Part shown: piece after piece, positions 56,201-64,000 of the stretch
Numbering within the stretch: the stretch's first letter is position 1
How the letters are laid out: every line of letters starts with the position of its first letter
Assembly (NCBI GenBank): GCA_037693485.1
Contig: CM075344.1
Coordinates: forward strand, 39,652,501-39,716,500
Length of the DNA: 64,000 bases
Reading direction: 5' to 3'
DNA from: Kitagawia praeruptora
Taxonomy: Eukaryota > Streptophyta > Magnoliopsida > Apiales > Apiaceae
Notes under the pieces: generated by a model
Databases searched by the model: none
What the model saw: the letters and a program-made list of their open reading frames with translations, nothing else
What the model was told of the DNA's origin: nothing
Made by a program: the position numbers and the translations under genes

Positions 56201-59200
56201 AAAGAATTCCTGAGTGGGTGTTGCATGATACGTTGCTCCAGTATCTATCACTCATTCGACCTTCTGATCATCAACATGTAAGCATTCTTCTTCCCCAAAA
56301 GAAAGGATCACAACATCTTCTGTCATAGCAGCTGTTGTACTTTTCTCGGCATGTTTCCCTTGCTGACCATTGTTTTGTTGCTTGAGCCAGGCCCTACAAT
56401 CCTTTTTGTAATGACCCTTCTTCTTATAATAGTAGCATTCAACATTGGCATTTGATTTGCCACCGGAATTCCTAAAATTCCTGCTTTTATTACGCTCTCG
56501 TTTTGTCTCCCTGTAGTTGCTTCTACCCCTGTTCTCAGTAACAAGAGCCTGGGAATCTTGGCTGACTCCTTGTACCTTTCTTCTCATGGATTCACTAAGG
56601 ATACTCTGCTTAATTGATCACAAAGTTAGTTGCTCAGTTGGTACAGCATTAGTTACTGTCACCACTAGCGTATCCCAACCGGATGGTAAAGTATTGAGAA
56701 GAAATATTGCTTGGAATTTCTGTTCAAACTCTATCTTCATATTTGATAGTTGATTTAACAACCCTTGGAATTCGTTCATATGCTCTGACATGTTGTTCCC
56801 ATCCTGGTACCTCATGTTCACCAGCTGACGAACTAGAAAACTTACATTTTGTGAACTTTTCTCTTGGAACGTAGACTCTAATGTCGTCCAAAGCGTATAA
56901 GCGTCTTCTTCTTCAGAGACATGATGATACTCCGAATTATCAATCCATCGACGAATGAGACTGATAGTTTTCATGTTCATCTTCTTCCAATCAGCATCAG
57001 ACTTTGCTGCAGGTTTGACTCCTTTCAGCTCCACCGGATCAAACAAGTCCTTACTATAAAGCAGATCCTTTATTCTGCTTTTCCACATCGGATAATTTGA
57101 AGCTGTTATGCTTACCATTATACTGGAAGAATCATCCATTTTAATTTACCAAAGACTATGGGAATCTCACTTAGAACCACACAAGTTGGCCAGGAAAGTG
57201 GATGTGTTTGGGGAGCCTTCCGTATTAGTACGGCGCGTTATCAAGTAACCACTACGCACAAAGCACTTTCCTAGACACCAACAACGTGGGCCCCAGCTCT
57301 GATACCAACTGTTAGGAATTCCCGTTTCCTGTCTTTGCGTAAATTAAATACGGAGATTATAACAGTCAATAATAATAACAGATATTGACAGATGAACACC
57401 AAGATTTATACGTGGAAAACCCCCTTAAGCCAAAAAGGTAAAAACCACGGGACCTGCTCCGAATGTTTCCACTATAATGATAATAATGGTTACAATATTC
57501 TCTCTCAAGTTTACGAAGTAACACTTGAGGCACAACTGAATAGAAATACAGCGATTCACTACTCCTTCGGTACTGGACCGAATAACCTGGACAGAACTAT
57601 CCCTTCGGTACTTAACCGGATAACCTGGAGGACTCCCCTTGTTGCGGCTGCAATAGCTGGACGAACTCCTAATGCTGTAAACCTAGATGGCTACAGCCCG
57701 ACCAAACTCTCACACTAACTCACCCGAAACGAAAGAATAGAGTAGCACGAGGGCCCCCTATCCTGACTTGCCTGAAACTACCGCAAGGTAAGTTTCCTAC
57801 TAGACGGACTATCTAGCAGCTATAAACTAAGAAATGAGGGAGAGAAGAGAGTAAGATGTTTTGGTGTGTTTAACTAATGAAGGGGGAGGGGGTATATATA
57901 GGTGATATAAGGTGTGGTAGATATGGTAAGTATAGTGTGAAATTGAAAATAAACTATACATTTGGTGGCACAAATTGTAGGCTACCTAACAGGGGTACCT
58001 CCTTTTTTTATTGTGATTGAGTTTTGGGACTTTACTGGAACAGTTTGTGGACAGGTAACGACTGAATCAATGGAATATGACCTATTCACCAACTAAACAG
58101 CTTAGCCTTTTCAAATTGAATATATATGACCCAAAGTAGCTGATCACGATCCTTGCAAGACTTCAAATAATTTTGAGTCTCAAATTTATAGAGAAAAAAA
58201 GAAAAAATTTCAGTTGCTCCCGCGGAAACAATTTGGACATATTCAGCTTCTTCTTGGTCTCAGAAATCGCATAAGGATTCAACATTGGCCTCATTATTGC
58301 AGAAATTCCCTACCTAAATTATAAGCAATTATACAATTTAGAGCTTTTTTCATAAATAAATAGGAAAAAGTAAATTTTTGCACATTTACTTTTGTTAAAA
58401 ATAGATATTTGCAATTTTACTAAACTATTTGCAATTTTAATACACTAAGTTTCAAAATTACAAAAATACTAACCCTAACCCTTCCCCCCTTCCCTCCTCT
58501 TTCATAATCAGCCTTTCTTTTTTCTTTTCTTTTTTTGTTTTTTTTTAAGGTGGGATGCTATTTTGGTGGATTTGGGTTGCATGGCCCCGCAGGGGCAACC
58601 ACTTTCAACTGAACATGCAACTAAGTCGACTGTGTATTTTTTTTTTTTAAGGTGGGATGCTATTTTGGTGGATTTTGGTTCAAAAAAGAGGTCAAATCCA
58701 CCTAAATAGCATCCAACCTTTAAAAAAAAAAAGTGTCGCATGAAGGCAGGTGAAAGGCACATGGGGGAGGGGGGAAGGGTTGACTTAAATTGTAGTATTT
58801 TTGCAATTTTAAAACTTAATGTAGTAAAATTGCAATTAATGAAAGAAGATAGTATTTTTGCAAATAGAAACTTGAAACCTAGTATTTTTGGTAAATATCC
58901 TACAATTTATTATCCTCTAGCAAACACAAATTTCAATGTCTTGGATGATACTCCTACCATCAAAGAATATTGTAGAATATTGTCTAGTTTAATTCGCGGT
59001 CACTTCTGACATGAAAATCTTGATCTTGTTCTTTTGGATCACACAGTTCAAGAGCTCTAAAGCGCGAGAGAGATATGTTAAGTAAACAAATTTTAAAGAA
59101 GTGTCCAACAAAGGAAAGAGAGGCTTTGTACCGGAAATGGGGTATCGAGTTGAAATCAAAGCAGAGGAGAAAACAACTGTCACGCCTACTATGGAAGGAG

Positions 59201-59314
59201 ACAGAGGATATGGATCATATCAAGGAGAGTGCTGCACTTGTTGCAAAACTGGTTGGACAGCCAAGCCAGGCACCCAAGGAAATGTTTGGACTCAGCTTCA
59301 CTCCCCAAAATTAA
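47205..59314 (+). CDS. Kinesin-7 family motor protein, NACK-like (13 exons, 893 aa)
   Basis: Exons: 47205-47433, 47871-47960, 48055-48155, 48259-48372, 48450-48531, 48607-48674, 48749-48814, 48914-49038, 49802-50138, 50577-50681, 50764-51582, 52240-52517, 59047-59314. All introns are GT-AG, phases agree and the sum is 894 codons including the stop. The motor domain starts [16 protein letters not shown] and has P-loop GQTNSGKT, switch I NETSSRSH and switch II DLAGSE; a coiled-coil neck follows ([18 protein letters not shown]). The C-terminal domain ([24 protein letters not shown] segment, [31 protein letters not shown]) is the DUF3490 type of plant KIN-7 proteins such as NACK1, which move a MAPK cascade to the phragmoplast in cytokinesis. 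Other KIN-7 members share these domains, so the exact orthologue is open. The last intron holds a copia element and a fold-back element, yet its splice sites and phase remain intact. Confidence 0.87.
51594..51661. repeat. Pure pyrimidine microsatellite in KIN-7 intron 11
   Basis: A run of about 18 C followed by CT/CCT repeats starts some ten bases after the 5' splice site of the intron (donor at 51583). Reading frames through it, on either strand, are artefacts. Confidence 0.9.
52644..53199 (-). repeat. Truncated 3' LTR of the intronic copia element
   Basis: It corresponds to 57437-57991. It starts abruptly at GGTAAAAACCACGG and ends GGCTACCTAACA. Confidence 0.9.
53230..57139 (-). pseudogene. 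Broken gag-pol of the intronic copia element
   Basis: Gag starts at ATG 57139 and runs in one frame, interrupted by stops at 56618, 56252 and 55193. A frameshift near 54760 then separates the RT part (53230-54801). Recognisable pieces: Gag ([20 protein letters not shown]), a zinc knuckle whose second Cys is Tyr ([14 protein letters not shown]), protease [10 protein letters not shown], pre-integrase [10 protein letters not shown], integrase DVCGPF and SDNGGEY, and RT with [12 protein letters not shown]. RNase H has [10 protein letters not shown] and a terminal [10 protein letters not shown]. The RT-RNase H ORF is uninterrupted. Domain order (integrase before RT) and these motifs place it in the Tnt1/Tork group. 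Confidence 0.92.
57310..57991 (-). repeat. 5' LTR of the intronic copia element
   Basis: The LTR is 682 bp, TGTTAGGAATTCCC to GGCTACCTAACA on the plus strand. The PBS lies two bases to its left. Confidence 0.92.
58431..58836. mobile_element. Fold-back / long-inverted-repeat MITE in the last KIN-7 intron
   Basis: Imperfect inverted arms at 58431-58490 and 58763-58836 share GCAATTTTA..ACTAAGTTT and the C-rich end AACCCTTCCCCC. Inside are two direct copies of AAGGTGGGATGCTATTTTGG plus TGGATTT (58547-58574 and 58649-58676) and one inverted copy (58694-58720). With flanking T and A runs, 58649-58720 can form a stem of about 27-40 bp with a short loop. No transposase is present. Similarity in the arms extends further outward, to about 58370 and 58895; I could not define the target duplication. 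Confidence 0.7.
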
Positions 59315-59929
59315 CAACAGTCTTTTGAAGCATGAAAAACAGTTGCATCACTAGAAGTTTTGTTGTCAAACAAATCTAGACAGAAATTTCTTGTATCAGC
59401 TTGATTCCTTAATAACCTGAATCTGAACTTTTTAAGTATACGATCCCAACTATGAACTACAAAAATTTAAAGAGAGAACAAATGTTGACCTCGATCAGTA
59501 AGCAATCTAATACGTAATTTGGTCATAATTACATATGCATTTTGTTTTATATATTGGAGAAAATATGCATTTTTGTTCTAATTGTAAAATATTGTGTCAA
59601 ATAGTTTACTTTTAGCTAAATTTTTTTGACAAGTTCAACATCTTAAAACTAAAGCTAAATTTGTGATTTTCTTTCTTTTTCATACATTAGCACGTTGATC
59701 ATCTAATCTGAGTCATTTTTAGAAAAACATAACCAGTTAACAATTATAAAAAAACTTGGCATAAGTTGTATTAAATAATTTATATTAAATATATCAAACT
59801 ATTTTAAAATAATATTTTATGAAATGACAAACACAAAAAGGTAAAAGATGAGTGCAAGGTAAATTAGTTAAACTAGAAGAGAATACATAATATTGTATAG
59901 TAAACAATTATTGGATGCTATAAATATAT
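59315..59929. other. KIN-7 3' flank, no gene seen
   Basis: AT-rich sequence with the presumed 3'UTR in its first part. No ORF, repeat pair or RNA gene is supported. The last nine bases, TAAATATAT (59921-59929), repeat at 60513-60521. Confidence 0.5.
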
Positions 59930-60512
59930 AGGCCATTATTCTAGAGAGGACCTCCTTATATGGAGAATATGGGAGAACTACTAATTTTATATGATTCTAT
60001 AGTAGAATCAAAGTTTTAATTTTTGGTTCTATAAAAAAAATGGTCATTTTTTTTTTTGGTTCTATAAAAAAAATGGTCATTTTTTTTTTTTGGTTCTATA
60101 AAAAAAAGACCATTTTGATGATTCTATGATAGAACCAAACATTTTATTTAATTTTTTTAAAAAAATTAAAAAAATTATTTTTTTTAAAATAAAAATAAAA
60201 AATCTGACTGCTGACGTGGTAGTGCCACGTCAGCACTGCTGACGTGGCACTGCCACGTCAACAACGTCAGCAGTGACGTCATCATTGTTGACGTGTCACT
60301 GCCACGCCAGCAGTGATGACGTCACTGCTGACGTGGCAGTGACACGTGGCAGTGCCACGTCAGCACTGCTGACGTGGCCGTGATGACGTGGCAGGTCGTT
60401 TTTTTTTTGAATTTTTTTCCCAAAAAAAAAATTGGTTCTACTATAGAATCAGAAAAAATGCATGATTCTCTCATATTCTCCATATAAGGAGGTCCTCTCT
60501 AGAAGGGGACTC
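59930..60512. mobile_element. Mutator-like MITE with an ACGT-motif array
   Basis: Inverted ends: TTCTAGAGAGGACCTCCTTA then TATGGAGAATAT near 59939 on the left, and its reverse complement ending near 60503 on the right. A 9-bp repeat TAAATATAT flanks both sides (59921-59929 and 60513-60521), which fits Mutator-type insertion, though the AT-rich motif could repeat by chance. Subterminal AGAATC/GGTTCTAT tracts follow. The core (60205-60395) is GC-rich and made of overlapping TGACGTGGCA and TGCCACGTCA units. No ORF. Confidence 0.78.
60205..60395. repeat. Array of 13 ACGT-core motifs inside the MITE
   Basis: Thirteen ACGT cores occur in about 190 bases, most as TGACGTGG or its complement, two as TGACGTCA and one as ACACGTGG. 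The stretch is internally palindromic. Such motifs are the binding sequences of plant bZIP factors (G-box, C/G hybrid and TGACG types). Binding here is inferred only. Confidence 0.85.
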
Positions 60513-60556
60513 TAAATATATATATATATCCAAGGTGGAAGATAAAAAGTTCTGGT

Positions 60557-60835
60557 CACTACGCCATAGATGACATATAGTAACACCACGACTGTGTTAC
60601 CTTAGACCCTAAATTCTGTTACCAAAGGCCAAAAAAAGGCTAAGGTAACACCTTAGCTGGGATAGTTTTGTTCTATGTAACCTTTGGAGTCTAAGGTAAC
60701 ACTTCGACACACCTAAGCTAACATATTAATATTCGTTACCATAGACCTATACAGCAACACACTAAACATTCTATAGCAACACCAAATCTGTGTTACCTTA
60801 GATGTTATAATTTTGCAAAATTAATAATCAATTAT
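60557..60835. mobile_element. CACTA-type transposon terminus (partial)
   Basis: The end CACTACGCCATAGATG is followed by subterminal repeats GTGTTACCTTAGA and CTAAGGTAACAC in both orientations (about 60591, 60640, 60690, 60790). Both are typical of CACTA (En/Spm) elements. I see no opposite terminus in the window, so it is a fragment. Confidence 0.7.
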
Positions 60836-61104
60836 GTGGGCCCCACAGGAATTATCTATTTTAAAATTAATGATTCAAATTTAATTATTTTTCTACCATT
60901 TCCTTCCTCTAATATTCTTAAAAAAATGCATAGATATAAAAAAAACACAAATGTCAAATCTAAAATAAAACTACAAATTGTAAATATCATCAATTTGAAG
61001 AAAAAATTACAAATCGTACAACCGATTACATTTACTTAAAGATTACATTTACTTAAAAATTACAAATCAAACAAGATTTACAAAATACATGTGCACATAC
61101 ATTA

Positions 61105-61710
61105 ACGTATTTTATCCAAGAGTCTCACAAGATTTCTATGTTGAAGCTTTGCCACTAAGACAACCTCATTCTGAAATTCTTTAGCACCTTGTCCAGAGCC
61201 TTTGGAGAGCCTCTTCATTGCTATTTGTTGCCCGTTTGTAAGAACACCCTAGTAATATAGAACAGCCAAAAGCTGATGGTAAATTTTTGTTCTTTCTTAC
61301 TCTTGTAATGAATACTGACTAGTGAACTATCTCAAAGTCAAATTCTCTTCAGTTTATAGTTTTCTTAATCTGATTACAGCATTTCAAATTTGTACCTTAA
61401 AGACATCACCAAATCCTCATGCACCTATCTTGTTATTAGGAGAGAAATTGTTGGTGGCAGCTTCAATAGTGCTAAACTCGAACTGAAAATGTTCAATTGT
61501 TGTAATTTCATCGTCACCTAGAAAAGACAGAATACCATTGTTTTATTAATTTTGGTGAAAAACTAGAGAAAGATCATACAGAGTAACTTGTCTAGCTTAA
61601 CAATTAAATCAATACAGATTCTCATTACCGGTTTTTTCTTGTGGAGTGGCACCTCTAATGTTCTTCTTGCGAATAAAGTGACAGTAGCCTATGAAGAAAG
61701 ACACCAGGGC
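61105..61710 (-). pseudogene. Fragments of a cysteine-rich receptor-like kinase gene (CRK)
   Basis: Three exon pieces are visible on the minus strand. Piece one (61629 to about 61710) has a membrane-segment end and RKKNIRGATPQEKT. Piece two (61396-61517) reads HFQFEFSTIEAATNNFSPNN then KIGA-stop-GFGDVFK. Piece three (61105-61248) reads [20 protein letters not shown] and [19 protein letters not shown]. Splice sites between pieces two and three (GTACAA ... TAG) are kept. These are the juxtamembrane region, the start of the kinase domain and the lysine/alpha-C region of DUF26/CRK receptor kinases. A stop sits in the glycine-rich ATP loop, where GEGGFG is normal, and after HRNLVRLL the sequence loses similarity. 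The extracellular domain and the catalytic core are missing. Confidence 0.82.
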
Positions 61711-61714
61711 AACA

Positions 61715-61782
61715 CAAATAAGAGACAGAGAGGGGAGACAGAGAGGGGAGACAGAAGGAGAGAGAGAGGGGGGGGGGAAAGA
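61715..61782. repeat. GA-rich microsatellite
   Basis: AGAGACAGAGAGGGGAGACAG-type repeats end in a G9 run. They cut into the CRK transmembrane exon. Confidence 0.85.
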
Positions 61783-62211
61783 CATATAGACATATGAGAA
61801 AGGACCAATTTATGTTCGATGGGCAACACAAATGGCTGTGGGACTCCAGACTGGTGTGCCATGGATGGTGTGCAAAAGCCTTGGCGTTTATACTTGCAAA
61901 ATCATGGAGTGGAAAAATATAAATGTAGAAATGGAAATACCTGAAATAGTGGCTGCTGTCCCTGACTTGGTTGGAGCATGTTAGAATCAGAGAATGTAAA
62001 ACAGACACATAACTAGAGCACTATGAAGATATTTCTGAAAACAGATTTCCCCGACTACAAGGTATTGCCCTAAAATCTAAATTATACTTAGTACAGTTTT
62101 ACACCCATTTCAATTTATTATCTGTATTATATCTATCTTTCAAATTATTTTAAAAGCTATTATGGCTGAATGTATTATATTATGGCTGCACAAGCAACAA
62201 GGTAAGTGTAC
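61783..62211. other. Spacer between CRK and STRAP fragments, no gene seen
   Basis: Minus-strand short ORFs here have no recognisable domain. An upstream CRK exon is possible around 61935-61990, but I cannot support it. Confidence 0.4.
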
Positions 62212-63354
62212 CTGACTCCTCCCATATCAGTACAAGAGCTTAGAATTGTTTGATCACTATGAAGCCAGGTAGCAGTTCTGACAGATCAAGGGGACTTCTC
62301 TAATTCTCTAGGAGGTGCATCAAGGCGATTCATGTCATATATACGAAGAAGCTTCTCAACTCCTCCATTAAGCAGAAATTGAGTATCCTGTAGCCGATAA
62401 AAATCTAACTGAGTGCTACATATACAGAATAGAATAAAACAATGCACATTGTATTAATTCAACTATCTTATTTCAATTAAAATAGGACTCTTTAAAAGAT
62501 AAAATATGAAAATGCAAATAATAATCCTGATTTTGCTTAAATAGAATGAAATTTAGTATTCTAGTAGGACTGAAATGAGAACTTTAATCAAGGGCTGATA
62601 TACATTAAGAGCCGCGGGGACACCCACTAATTGTGAGGGAAAAATATAGAGTTTGTGGGGAGAATGATTGGAGAGCATAGAAGGTGATAAGAACAAGGAT
62701 ACATAAAATTCACGAAGATTACTGATTTACTGGTTACGAGAATGGAATGAGGTTATCCATTTGAAATGGAAGGAATGAATAAAATATTTTTATATCAGAA
62801 TGGATGATTATATGGATAAGGTTTATGATTAGATATCTTCATATCAGTGAAATGGCTTGATAAAGTCAATTTATTCCCACGTCATACCAATCTTACCAGT
62901 CAAACACGACATATATTAAATATCATATGTAATACAATTCCAAATGAGCAACATTAAAGCACATGATAACTATTCGACATTAGATTTATTCTTAATTTGG
63001 TGCCATCCTTTATTTGCATTATTAAGTGCACTCTGCAATCTGTATCTTAGTTCAGCAAATGGAATCTTCCATCAATGTGTGGTCAAGTATTCCATAAACA
63101 TTCATGAAATTAAGGCAAGTATACCCCTTTCATCCCATTTGGAATGTGAAAATAACATGTACTAGCATATTTATAAGACAGAAGATGTAGGCAACTACAC
63201 TATAATTTTGCCAACAAGTATATGTGAACGAAAGTAGCCTCTACATGAGTGCATGTGAGCTAAGACATTTACCTCTGAAAAAGCACAGGCTTGAACAATG
63301 TGTTTGTGCTCAAAAGAGTGAAGTACCTCTCCTGTTAATGCATCCCAGATTTTC
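62212..63354 (-). pseudogene. Fragments of a STRAP-like WD40 protein gene
   Basis: There are two exons on the minus strand. Exon 63273-63354 reads KIWDALTGEVLHSFEHKHIV then QACAFSE, with a donor GTAAAT. Exon 62212-62387 reads DTQFLLNGGVEKLLRIYDMN, RLDAPPRELEKSP-stop-SVRTATWLHSDQTILSSCTDMGGV, with a GT donor. Both match WD40 repeats of plant serine/threonine-kinase-receptor-associated protein (STRAP) homologues, in the right order and phase. The TGA replaces the usual Gly of KSPGS. N-terminal and C-terminal repeats are not found within the window, so this is a broken copy, unless more exons lie beyond 64000. Confidence 0.8.
62388..63272. other. STRAP-fragment intron with a MITE-like insertion
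   Basis: No coding sequence. From about 62690 to 62930 the sequence (GAATGGAATGAGG, GAAATGGAAGGAATG ... CCAGTCAAACACGAC) looks like a degenerate MITE of the type common in plant introns. Ends are not definable. Confidence 0.35.
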
Positions 63355-64000
63355 CTACATTTGCATTTGTTGTACAAAAACAAGTCAGTCCATCTGCTTA
63401 GAGCAACGACTACCAAGCAATATACAAAATACATTCACCAAAAACATACGAAGTTCCAGAATAACCATGACTTCATGGTGCACATACAAATTGTGTACCA
63501 TTATGGTATTCAGCCATGTGGTAACAGTATCATGAAAAAAACCCCTAAATCTAGGAGCATAGACCTAATCAACAAAACAAACCTTTTAGAAACAAGATAT
63601 ACATTATAGTTTGGAGGAGTTCCAAATCTCCATTGAACGTCTTCCACATTCTCTGCATCCAAAAAGTACCGAGAGAGAGAGAGAGGGAGAGAGGGAGATG
63701 GAGAGAGAGAGAGGGAGGGAGAGGGAGAGAGGGAGAGAGAGACCGAGAGAGATGGAGAGAGATGGAGAGAGAGGGGTCAAAATCGAAGAATACAACACAT
63801 ATATATATACAAATCGAAGCATTAACACAGTTATATTCATAAATCGAAGCATATAAAGAGAGATTTATACCTTAATTGTAAGTGAGAGAAACTGATTGAG
63901 TGAACCCTCCAATTGACCCATCTATATAACCCTAATCCTAATCATCAAGATTACAATGATCCAATTACACTCATCCTAATCCAATTACACTGAGCAGAGC
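63355..64000. repeat. Right edge: GA microsatellite (63670-63775) and AT-rich sequence
   Basis: A purine-only GAGAGA/GGGAGA microsatellite of about 105 bases lies at 63670-63775. ORFs on both strands through it are artefacts. The last 150 bases contain an ATCCTAATCCAATTACACT-like repeat (about 63958-63992) and no gene. Confidence 0.6.

Larger units (their letters stand above)
52644..57991 (-). mobile_element. Tnt1/Tork-like Ty1/copia retrotransposon in the last KIN-7 intron, decayed and 3'-truncated
   Basis: Orientation is minus, opposite to KIN-7. The 5' LTR is 57310-57991, PBS TGGTATCAGAGC at 57296-57307 (minus strand), pol on the minus strand, PPT with GGGGGAGAT next to 53200, and the 3' LTR 52644-53199. 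The 3' LTR lacks the terminal 127 bases present in its partner (57310-57436), so the left end was lost by deletion and no target duplication can be found. Over the shared 555 bases the LTRs differ at about eight positions by eye, older than either Tat element. Confidence 0.9.

Noticed and set aside
63611..63856. Arg/Glu-rich ORFs on the plus strand and Ser/Leu-rich ORF on the minus strand
   Set aside because: They are translations of the GA microsatellite.

Overview
The window is nuclear DNA of a flowering plant, almost certainly a eudicot. It has intron-bearing plant gene families (BBX21-type B-box factor, KIN-7/NACK-type kinesin, EF-hand/TPR protein), a plant tRNA-Glu gene, and plant LTR retrotransposons, Helitrons and MITEs. 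The species cannot be fixed from the sequence; an asterid would not surprise me, but that is only an impression.

Positions 1-36,000 form a stack of transposons inserted into one another. The oldest visible layer is a Ty1/copia element on the minus strand (PBS at 34844-34855, LTR from 34858). A Ty3/gypsy Tekay-type chromovirus on the plus strand interrupts the start of its gag; the Tekay pol end is at 3-497 and its 3' LTR is split into 537-647, 25803-29164 and 34231-34768. A Tat-lineage Ty3/gypsy element (648-25797, minus strand, target duplication ATACT) sits in that LTR. A second Tat element of the same family (6018-18792, target duplication GCTGC) sits inside the first. A minus-strand Helitron (29165-34230) also interrupts the Tekay LTR and carries a piece of a protein kinase gene. 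The inner Tat element has an uninterrupted 2005-codon gag-pol and nearly identical LTRs. The outer gag-pol is broken by four stops and two frameshifts.

Both Tat copies carry a spliced gene on the strand opposite to gag-pol. It has a 5'UTR intron, one coding intron, a conserved G-box and, in the inner copy, a TATA box. Around it lie hairpin-forming tandem repeats and a second polypurine tract. This module between pol and the 3' LTR is the most interesting non-host structure in the window.

From about 36,000 to 38,000 there is a 565-codon ORF of retroelement character. The gene-bearing part follows: BBX gene (39335-40616, +), tRNA-Glu(CTC) (42375-42447, -), EF-hand/TPR gene (43276-45666, -) with a hAT MITE just past its stop, and a 13-exon KIN-7 kinesin (47205-59314, +). 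The last kinesin intron holds a decayed Tnt1/Tork-like copia element and a fold-back element. After the kinesin come a Mutator-like MITE packed with ACGT-core motifs (59930-60512), a CACTA terminus, and pseudogene fragments of a cysteine-rich receptor-like kinase and of a STRAP-type WD40 protein. The host genes are not an operon and I see no joint pathway among them.
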